DNA of 44,500 nt, from NCBI GenBank assembly GCA_018780145.1, contig JADMKA010000030.1, forward strand, positions 1 through 44,500. Direction: 5' to 3'. Both the position numbers and the translations under genes were made by a program. Source of the stretch: Vitreoscilla sp. (lineage in GTDB: Bacteria; Pseudomonadota; Gammaproteobacteria; Burkholderiales; Burkholderiaceae_C). The notes beneath the pieces were generated by a model. It did not search any database and had not been told where the DNA came from. It saw only the letters and a program-made list of their open reading frames with translations. This document shows positions 17,290 through 23,397 of the stretch, in pieces (position 1 is the first letter of the stretch; the number at the start of each line of letters is the position of its first letter).

Positions 17290-18195
17290 TCAGTAGGCGT
17301 GCACCGCCACCACATGGGCGATCGCGCACAGGACCATCACGTAGACGAAGGGCAGGTGCAGCACATGCCACAACGCGAACAGCCGCTCCCAGGCGGCCAG
17401 CTGTGTCACCTTCAGGGTCTGGCGCAGGTGCTCGTCGACCTGCGCGCGCCATTTGCTGCGGATCTTGTGGCGCTGCGATCGGCCGAGCTTTTTCGGCGAG
17501 GCCGCGAGCGCCTGGTCGATCAGGCGCCGCAGATCGCGCCGGGCCACGATTGCCGCCATGCCGCTGCGCACGGCCCGCCGCCAGACAGTGGCGCTGCCGG
17601 TGGCTGGTGCCAGCGCAGTCTGCTCAAACTCGAACAGGCGTTGGCGCACGTGCGGGGCCAGGGCGAAGGCCATCGCGAGGCGCTCGTGGGTGTCGTCCAG
17701 CGCGGCGCGCAGTTCGCCCAGATCGGCACGCTGGCCGTCCAGGCCGCGGTGCACGTGCACGTAAAGGTAGCGCCCGATCAGCCCGCTGCCGGCCACCACG
17801 CCCATCGAGATCAGCGCCACCGCCGCATTCAGCGAGCCGAAGCTGAAGTTGCAGTGCACCAGGATCAGCCAGGGGCCGGCCACGCCCAAGGTCATGTGGA
17901 AGACGAACCAATGGCGTGTGGCGCCCATCGATCGCATCCAGCGCACCCGCTTGCGCAAGGGGTAGAGAAACAAGGCCACCATGATCACGCCGCCCGCCAC
18001 GCCCAGCCAGTAGCCGGTGTCGGAGCCCGCTTCGACCTGCGCCGTGCGGCCCACCCACCAGGCGGAAGCCACTGCCAACAGAGCCGCGAGCCAGGGCCAC
18101 CAGGCCCGCCAGGACGCCGCCGGGCGCGGCTGGGTGGCGGTGCGTTGCCGTGGCGGGCTGTGCGAAGGCATGGTGGCCGGGGCGGGGGATGGCAC
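17290..18195 (-). CDS. His-rich membrane protein, putative b-type cytochrome electron entry subunit
   Basis: A 301-residue protein, first gene of the haem operon. Five probable membrane helices: about 32-48, 62-80, 97-114, 123-146 and 274-298, with a basic cytoplasmic stretch between helices 4 and 5. Histidines occur in the helices with the 14-residue spacing seen in bis-His b-haem helices: H100 and H114 in helix 3, H280 and H294 in helix 5, plus H277 and H299. This suggests a b-type di-haem membrane subunit that passes electrons to the 24-haem cytochrome; the family is not one I can name, and the haem assignment is inference. The first ATG (18195) is used; ATG at 18171 is an alternative. A perfect inverted repeat lies 26 bases upstream of the start. 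Confidence 0.65.
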   Translation of the reverse strand: MPSPAPATMPSHSPPRQRTATQPRPAASWRAWWPWLAALLAVASAWWVGRTAQVEAGSDTGYWLGVAGGVIMVALFLYPLRKRVRWMRSMGATRHWFVFHMTLGVAGPWLILVHCNFSFGSLNAAVALISMGVVAGSGLIGRYLYVHVHRGLDGQRADLGELRAALDDTHERLAMAFALAPHVRQRLFEFEQTALAPATGSATVWRRAVRSGMAAIVARRDLRRLIDQALAASPKKLGRSQRHKIRSKWRAQVDEHLRQTLKVTQLAAWERLFALWHVLHLPFVYVMVLCAIAHVVAVHAY

Positions 18196-18220
18196 GGTTG
18201 GATGGCTCGATGGTGTTTAA

Positions 18221-18237
18221 ATGTGCAATATGCACAT
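18221..18237. promoter_or_regulatory. Palindromic operator upstream of the haem operon
   Basis: ATGTGCA-ATA-TGCACAT is a perfect inverted repeat with 7-base arms around 3 bases, located 26 bases before the start of the first gene of the minus-strand haem operon. The surroundings are AT-rich for this genome (TTTAAA just inside). A near-copy with core TGTGC-N5-GCACA occurs at 21451-21465. The distance to the start codon places it in the promoter or leader, so it is a probable operator. The binding protein is unknown; the N5 spacing and GC step differ from the Crp and Fnr consensus. Confidence 0.6.
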
Positions 18238-18356
18238 AAGAGCCGAGTCTACCGAAACTCGCTTGGCGGTTTCTTAAGAGACGCCACGCAGAAGTGACGA
18301 CCTGTATCGGGCGGCCCGCCAGCAGCGGGTTCGCGCCGCTGAACTACCATCAGCCC

Positions 18357-18830
18357 ATGCCCGAGCAGCACTTCAAGATTCCCGAGTCGGTGCTGGTGGT
18401 GATCCACACGCCGGGTTGGGAGGTTCTATTGATCGAGCGCGCGGACGCGCCGGGGTTCTGGCAAAGCGTCACCGGCTCCAAGGACTCGCCCGACGAATCC
18501 CTGGAAACCACCTGCCGGCGCGAGGTGGCCGAGGAGACCGGCATGCTGATCGGCAGCGGCGGCCTGCCGTTGAGCGCGCTGCGGGACTGGAACCTGGCCA
18601 ATCGTTACGAGATCTACCCGCGCTGGCGGCACCGCTACGCCCCCGGGGTGACGCACAACACCGAGCATGTGTTCGGCCTCACCGTGCCCGCCGGCACCCC
18701 CGTCGTGCTGGCGCCACGCGAGCACCTGGCACATGCCTGGCTGCCCTGGCGCGAGGCCGCCGACCGCTGCTTTTCACCCTCCAACGCCGAGGCCATCCTG
18801 ATGCTCCCGCGCTTCCTGCCTTCACCATGA
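18357..18830 (+). CDS. nudB: Dihydroneopterin triphosphate diphosphatase (Nudix), NudB
   Basis: A 157-residue Nudix hydrolase that removes pyrophosphate from dihydroneopterin triphosphate in folate synthesis. The Nudix box is the segment VTGSKDSPDESLETTCRREV plus AEETG, with one extra residue before the first glutamate compared with the consensus Gx5Ex7REUxEExGU. Flanking landmarks FKIPESVLVVIHT and the WRHRYAPGVTHNTEHVFGL region are typical of NudB. The start at 18357 is preferred; an upstream in-frame ATG at 18294 adds 21 unconserved residues. The stop overlaps the next gene as ATGA, so the three plus-strand genes form one unit. Confidence 0.92.
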   Translation: MPEQHFKIPESVLVVIHTPGWEVLLIERADAPGFWQSVTGSKDSPDESLETTCRREVAEETGMLIGSGGLPLSALRDWNLANRYEIYPRWRHRYAPGVTHNTEHVFGLTVPAGTPVVLAPREHLAHAWLPWREAADRCFSPSNAEAILMLPRFLPSP

Positions 18831-19639
18831 AGACCCGCGGTCCCCGGCCCTCGGCCTTCGCGCCCTCGACCGCCTACACCAGCAGCGTGCTGCGGGTGGC
18901 CACCTACAACATCCACAAGGGCGTTCGCGGCCTGGGCCTGCGCAAGCGGCTGGAGATCCACAACCTGGGCCTGGGCATCGAGGCACTGGACGCCGACCTG
19001 GTGTTCCTGCAGGAGGTGCTGCTGTTCCACGCCCGCGACGCGCGCCGGTTCGACCGCACCTGGCTGGGCTGGCCCGAGGAAGGCCAGGCCGAGTTCCTGG
19101 CGCCGCCCGGCTACGAATCGGCCTACCGCACCAACGCCGTCACCCGCCACGGCGAGCATGGCAACGCGCTGCTGTCGCGCTGGCCGATCGGCGACATCGG
19201 CCACCACGACGTGTCGGACCACCGCTTCGAGCAGCGTGGCCTGCTGCACGTGCCGGTGGTCTGGCAGAGCCTGAAGCTGCACGCGGTGGTGGCGCACTTC
19301 GGCCTCATCCACTCCAGCCGGGTGCGGCAGGTGCAGCGCCTGGCCGAGTTCATCGCAGCCGAGGTGCCGGCCGGCGAGCCGCTGCTCGTCGCCGGCGATT
19401 TCAACGATTGGGGCGAGCGCCTGGACGCACCGATGCAGGCGCTCGGCCTCAAACGCGCCGTCGCACCGGTGGGGCAGCCTGGTGCGCGCGTCACCTTCCC
19501 GTCGCGCGTGCCGGTGTTCGCGCTGGACCGGGTCTACATGCGCGGCTTCAAGTGCCGCTCGACCATGGTGCCGCGCGGCAACGCCTGGGCCCGGATGTCC
19601 GACCACCTGCCCCTGGTGGTGGAGCTGGAGCCTGAGTGA
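18827..19639 (+). CDS. Endonuclease/exonuclease/phosphatase family protein
   Basis: A 270-residue member of the EEP (DNase I-like) fold. Landmarks in order: RVATYNIHKGVRG (metal/substrate strand), VFLQEV (catalytic Glu), ALLSRWPI, VVAHFGL, LVAGDFNDW (Asp/Asn pair) and MSDHLPLVVELE (terminal Asp-His). The set is complete, so it should be an active phosphodiesterase; the substrate is unknown. It overlaps nudB (ATGA) and clsB (GTGA). In Burkholderiales this gene commonly lies between nudB and clsB. Confidence 0.9.
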   Translation: MKTRGPRPSAFAPSTAYTSSVLRVATYNIHKGVRGLGLRKRLEIHNLGLGIEALDADLVFLQEVLLFHARDARRFDRTWLGWPEEGQAEFLAPPGYESAYRTNAVTRHGEHGNALLSRWPIGDIGHHDVSDHRFEQRGLLHVPVVWQSLKLHAVVAHFGLIHSSRVRQVQRLAEFIAAEVPAGEPLLVAGDFNDWGERLDAPMQALGLKRAVAPVGQPGARVTFPSRVPVFALDRVYMRGFKCRSTMVPRGNAWARMSDHLPLVVELEPE

Positions 19640-20913
19640 TTCCCATCGGCTCGAACGCCCACCCGGCGGCCTGGTACGCCCAGCCGCAGCCCAGTTTCCT
19701 CGGCGGCAACGAGGCCAGGCTGCTGCGGGGGGGCGACGAGCTGTTCCCGGCCTTGATCGCCGCCATCGACGCCGCGTTGCACGAGGTCTGGCTGGCCACC
19801 TACATCTTTCATGACGACGACGCGTCGCAGCGCGTCGCGCAGTGCCTGGTGCGCGCGGCGCGCCGGGGCGTCAGGGTCCGCCTGGTGATCGACGGCTTCG
19901 GTTCGCACAAGGCGATGCCGCACCTGCAGCGCTGGCTGGCCGGCAGCGGGGTCTCGATGGCGGTGTTCCGCCCGCTGGAGCGTTGGTGGAACTGGCTGCA
20001 ACCCGGGCAGTTGCGGCGCCTGCATCAAAAGCTCTGCGTGGTCGACGGCACGCAGGGCTTCGTCGGTGGCATCAACATCATCGACGACCGCAACGACCTG
20101 AACCACGGCTTCGGTGACGCGCCGCGCCTGGACTACGCGGTGGCGCTGCGCGGCCCGGTGGTCGCACCCATCGAGCAGACCGTTCGCGCGATGTGGACCC
20201 GCGCCGCCTTCGGCCACGACTGGCGGGCCGAGGTGATGGCACTGGCCCGCAGCACCGAACCGCTGGCCAACGCCCGCCGCCTGCTGGGGCGCCTGCGCAT
20301 CCTGCCGGCGACCCTGCCACCGGATGACGACATCCTCCCCGTGCGCGCCGCTTTCCTGGTGCGCGACAACCTGCGCCAGCGCCGCGCCATCGAGCGGGCC
20401 TACATCGAGGCCATCCGCGCGTCGACCGATCGCGTCGACCTGGTCTGCCCCTACTTCTACCCGGGCCGCTCGTTCCGCCGCGCACTGGTCAAGGCGGCGC
20501 GGCGTGGCGTGCGCGTGCGCCTGCTGCTGCAGGGCAAGGTGGACTACCGCTTCGCCGGCCTGGCCGCACGCGTGCTGTACGACGAGTTGCTGGCCGAGGG
20601 CGTGCGCATCTACGAGTACCAGGCGGCCTTCCTGCACGCCAAGGCGGCGGTGGTGGATGCCGATTGGGCCACCTTGGGCAGCTCGAACATCGACCCGCTG
20701 TCGCTGCTGCTGAACCTGGAGGCCAACATCGTGATCCGCGACGAGGCCTTCGCCAACGAGTTCGCCCGCGCCTTCGAGCAGGCCCTGGTCGATTCGCGCC
20801 AGATCACGGTGGCGCCCTACCAGAAGGGCGCGTGGGCCGTGCTGGGCCGCGGCTTCGTCGCCTGGGCCGCGCACTGGTACCTGAAGATGGCCGGCCTCAG
20901 CGGCCGCTATTGA
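19636..20913 (+). CDS. clsB: Cardiolipin synthase B-type phospholipase D
   Basis: A 425-residue phospholipase D superfamily protein with two HKD motifs: H130/K132/D137 (LHQKLCVVDGTQGFVGGIN) and H334/K336/D341 (LHAKAAVVDADWATLGSSN). There is no N-terminal membrane hairpin, which favours ClsB over ClsA. It joins phosphatidyl groups to make cardiolipin (or, for E. coli ClsB, can also use other headgroup donors) at the inner membrane. The start is GTG at 19636, overlapping the previous stop. The 3' end overlaps the convergent DUF805 gene by 7 bases. Confidence 0.9.
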   Translation: MIPIGSNAHPAAWYAQPQPSFLGGNEARLLRGGDELFPALIAAIDAALHEVWLATYIFHDDDASQRVAQCLVRAARRGVRVRLVIDGFGSHKAMPHLQRWLAGSGVSMAVFRPLERWWNWLQPGQLRRLHQKLCVVDGTQGFVGGINIIDDRNDLNHGFGDAPRLDYAVALRGPVVAPIEQTVRAMWTRAAFGHDWRAEVMALARSTEPLANARRLLGRLRILPATLPPDDDILPVRAAFLVRDNLRQRRAIERAYIEAIRASTDRVDLVCPYFYPGRSFRRALVKAARRGVRVRLLLQGKVDYRFAGLAARVLYDELLAEGVRIYEYQAAFLHAKAAVVDADWATLGSSNIDPLSLLLNLEANIVIRDEAFANEFARAFEQALVDSRQITVAPYQKGAWAVLGRGFVAWAAHWYLKMAGLSGRY

Positions 20914-21290
20914 ACGGGTTCGTCGCCGAAGCGGTTCGGCCCGCGCGTGCCGCGCAGGAAGCCGTTGTCGATCAGCAGCCAGAACTGGCCGATCAGTGGG
21001 ATCAGGCCGACCAGCACCCACCAGGCACTGCGGTTGCGGTCGTGCCAGCGTTTCACCGAGATGGCGATCGCCGGCCACGCCACCAGCAGGTTGGCCAGCC
21101 GCTCGGCCCGTTCTGGGGCCAGGCCGGCGATCTCCAGCAGGGCCATCGCCACCAGGCCGGCGGCCGTCAGCGTCAGCACCCCGTACAACCAGAAGCTGCG
21201 TCGGCCGATGCGGCCATCCAGGCTCGCAAACAACTGCCAGGGCGTCATGGCCTCGTGGGCCAGTGGCAGGGTGGGCAAGGGAGACGACAT
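20907..21290 (-). CDS. DUF805 family small membrane protein
   Basis: A 127-residue inner-membrane protein. It shows the DUF805 hallmarks: an N-terminal FASLDGRIGRRSFWLYG motif, membrane helices (about 38-58, 65-80 and 88-106), VKRWHDRNRSAWWVL, and IGQFWLLIDNGFLRGTRGPNRFGDEP at the end. The function of the family is not established. ATG at 21290 is chosen; ATG at 21248 (113 residues) sits closer to the domain and has CACGAGG just before it, so it may be the real start. A frame extending to 21431 is not supported. Confidence 0.8.
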   Translation of the reverse strand: MSSPLPTLPLAHEAMTPWQLFASLDGRIGRRSFWLYGVLTLTAAGLVAMALLEIAGLAPERAERLANLLVAWPAIAISVKRWHDRNRSAWWVLVGLIPLIGQFWLLIDNGFLRGTRGPNRFGDEPVQ

Positions 21291-21340
21291 GCCCGTCAGT
21301 ATTCCACGGGCGGCTGGCGCCGCCCTGACGTGGCCCCTGG

Positions 21341-21376
21341 TGGGGGACATCACCCGGTATCGGGTGAACTCCCGCG
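21341..21376. promoter_or_regulatory. Dyad operator upstream of the first small secreted protein
   Basis: The half-site TGGGGGACATCACCCG (21341-21356) faces an imperfect inverted copy CGGGTGAACTCCCGCG (21361-21376) across GTAT. The core TCACCCG-GTAT-CGGGTGA is perfect. The same 16-base half-site, with one base changed, occurs at 27702-27717 in front of the paralogous gene and the sigma-factor operon, also followed by an inverted copy. This indicates a dimeric regulator shared by both loci. Confidence 0.6.
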
Positions 21377-21450
21377 GTTGCCGGCCCTCTGTGGCGGCGG
21401 GCGCCGCGCTCTCAAAAAAATCCCCATACAAATCAACGAGTTATAAGAAC

Positions 21451-21465
21451 TGTGCGATTTGCACA
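21451..21465. promoter_or_regulatory. Second TGTGC-N5-GCACA palindrome
   Basis: TGTGCGATTTGCACA lies 99 bases before the start of the small secreted protein gene at 21565. It agrees with the haem-operon palindrome at 18222-18236 at all but two positions, and the match continues one base further (TGCACAT). An AT-rich tract with TATAAG (21442-21447) overlaps its left side and could be a -10 element. It may place this gene under the same regulator as the haem operon. Confidence 0.5.
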
Positions 21466-21564
21466 TGGCAGGCATGGTGATTGCGATCTTCTGGGTGCCA
21501 CGGGCGGTGTCCCACCCGGGCACCGACCGAGACCCCACCCTCACCCTACTTTCTGGAGAACACC

Positions 21565-21951
21565 ATGTCCAAGACCCTGACCCGTACGCTGGCCCTGCTG
21601 GGCACCCTGGTCGCGTTGAGCGCCGCCACCCTGGACGCCAGTGCGGCCACCATCCGCGTCAAGTGCGAGACCCGCACCGGCCGCTCGTCCGCCTCCATCG
21701 ATGGCGCCGCGCTGGCCGCAGGCACCTACAGCGCCGTGCTGACCTCGGGCACGCACACCGCGCGCAGCCTGGTGGCGAACTCGGTGGCCGGCGAAGTCGG
21801 TTTCGACTTCGACAGCAACCCGAAGGACATCCGCCAGGGTGCCACGCCGATCGCCACGAACTTCATCGTCGGCGGCCGCGCCACCGGCAAGTTGCTGAAC
21901 TCGCGTGGCACCGTGGTCGCCCAGCAGACCGTGGCTTGCCGCGCGAATTGA
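21565..21951 (+). CDS. Small secreted protein, copy 1 of a paralogous pair
   Basis: A 128-residue exported protein with a signal peptide (about 1-30, ending SAATLDASA, then ATIRVKCETR). CTGGAGAA precedes the ATG. The mature part has two cysteines (in VKCETR and near the end in ACRAN) that could form one disulfide joining the ends of a small beta-rich domain; the conserved core is DFDSN..DIRQGATPIA.NFIVG. About 60 of 100 mature positions are identical by eye to the protein at 27888-28268. I do not recognise the family. It is separated from the sigma/CHAT module only by the terminator and the subtilase gene. Confidence 0.8.
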   Translation: MSKTLTRTLALLGTLVALSAATLDASAATIRVKCETRTGRSSASIDGAALAAGTYSAVLTSGTHTARSLVANSVAGEVGFDFDSNPKDIRQGATPIATNFIVGGRATGKLLNSRGTVVAQQTVACRAN

Positions 21952-21994
21952 ACCCACCTGCTGCCCGGCGCCGCCCGGCCCCAACCCCAAAGCG

Positions 21995-22020
21995 AAGCGG
22001 GCCGAGAGATCGGCCCGCTT
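21995..22020. terminator. Bidirectional terminator hairpin
   Basis: A perfect 11-bp stem (AAGCGGGCCGA with TCGGCCCGCTT) closes a GAGA loop between the converging secreted-protein and subtilase genes. A short A/T flank exists on both sides (AAAG before, TTTG after), so it can serve both strands. Confidence 0.8.
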
Positions 22021-22054
22021 TGTCATGGGTGGCCGCTGACCGGCCTGTGGCGCT

Positions 22055-23359
22055 TCAGAGGCAGCTGCGGTCCTTGGCGGGCTTGTTGGTCAATGCCGCC
22101 ATCGCGTCGAGTTCGCGCAGGTCGGTGGCGCCGCACAGGTTGACCGTGGTGCGGTCGATGCGCCGTGCCAGATCCTTGGTCGGCATGGCCGGGTAGCGGC
22201 TGCGCAGCAGGGCCGCCGTGCCAGACACCAGCGGGGCGGCCATCGAGGTGCCGCTCCAGGTAGCGTAGGTGCCGCCGGCAAAGGTGCTGGTGATGGCCTC
22301 GCCTGGTGCGGCGAAATCGACCCAGGAGCCGAAGTTGCTGAAGTCGGCACGCCGGTGCGCTGCGTTGCTGGCGCCGATGGACAACTGGCCGTAGGCCGAT
22401 TCGGCAGCCGGGTACTCGCGCAGGCGGTCCGAGCCGTTGTTGCCCGAGGCCACCACCATCACCGCGCCGCGAGAGGCCGCACAGCGCTGCTTGTCGCCGT
22501 CGTAGCCGGGGTCGGTGAAATCGACACCGGGCTTCACCTTGGCGGGGATGTTGCAGGTCAGCAGTTGCGAGACCGCCTCGAACAGGCGGGTCTCGCTCAG
22601 GCTGCCCAGGCTCAGGTTGACCACATGGGCCCCGTCGTCGGTGGCGGGGTTGCCGTCCGGGTCGGCGGCGTAGAGCAGGGCCTCGGACAGCACCCAGGCG
22701 TTGCCCACGCCGTCCGGGTCCAGCACGCGCACCGGCATGATCGTCGCACCGGGTGCGGTCAGTGCCACCAGGCCGGCCACGTGGGTGCCGTGCCCGTAGC
22801 CCAGCCGGCCCGACGGGCCCTCCGAGGGGTCGCTGTCGAAGTCGACGAAATCGAAACCGGGCAGCAGCTTGCCGGCGAAGGCCGGGTGGCTGCGGTCGAT
22901 GCCGGAATCCAGCACCGCGACGCGCGTGCCCACACCGGTGGACAAGGTGTGCGCCTCCGGCAGGCGGATCGCCGCCGGTGCCCATTGGTCCACGTACTCC
23001 ACTTCGGTGCCGAAGGCCCAGGGGCTGTTCTTGCGCGCCTCCGGGCTCTCGTTCTGGTGGTTCGGCTCGACGATCAACACCTCCGGCTCGAGGGCCATGG
23101 CCTTGATCAGGTCGTTCAGCTTGTCCGTGCCCAGCACCTTCAGGCGGTAGATCGGGCGCGTGCCGAAGCGGTCGGTCTCGCTCAGGTTGTACTTGGCCAG
23201 CAGCGGGGCCAGCGCGCTGCTGGTGCGCAGCTTGAGCAGCAGCTCGCCGTTCAGGGCCGGGTCGCCGCCCCCCCGGGCCTGGGCGGCTGCCATGCCGACG
23301 AGGAGGGCGGCCGCCAGCGCGAGCTGGTGCCATGTCGACAGGCGGGCGGGCAGTTTCAT
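22055..23359 (-). CDS. Secreted subtilisin-like serine protease (S8), last gene of the sigma/CHAT operon
   Basis: A 434-residue S8 peptidase with a signal peptide (about 1-28). The start at 23359 is preceded by CAGGAG at good distance. The catalytic set is complete: D151 (AVLDSGID), H190 (YGHGTHVAG), N307 (ASGNNGS) and S372 (SGTSMAAPLVSG). A prodomain-like region occupies about 30-110 (KLRTSSALAPLLAKYNLSE...), of inhibitor-I9 type in position if not in sequence. It lies 38 bases after the CHAT-protease gene on the same strand and is probably in its operon, which is unusual because CHAT proteins are cytoplasmic and this one is exported. Cysteines near 269, 293, 423 and 433 may pair. Confidence 0.92.
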   Translation of the reverse strand: MKLPARLSTWHQLALAAALLVGMAAAQARGGGDPALNGELLLKLRTSSALAPLLAKYNLSETDRFGTRPIYRLKVLGTDKLNDLIKAMALEPEVLIVEPNHQNESPEARKNSPWAFGTEVEYVDQWAPAAIRLPEAHTLSTGVGTRVAVLDSGIDRSHPAFAGKLLPGFDFVDFDSDPSEGPSGRLGYGHGTHVAGLVALTAPGATIMPVRVLDPDGVGNAWVLSEALLYAADPDGNPATDDGAHVVNLSLGSLSETRLFEAVSQLLTCNIPAKVKPGVDFTDPGYDGDKQRCAASRGAVMVVASGNNGSDRLREYPAAESAYGQLSIGASNAAHRRADFSNFGSWVDFAAPGEAITSTFAGGTYATWSGTSMAAPLVSGTAALLRSRYPAMPTKDLARRIDRTTVNLCGATDLRELDAMAALTNKPAKDRSCL

Positions 23360-23397
23360 CGTCGGGCTCCTGGTGCGAGACATCGCGGGAAAAGGGT

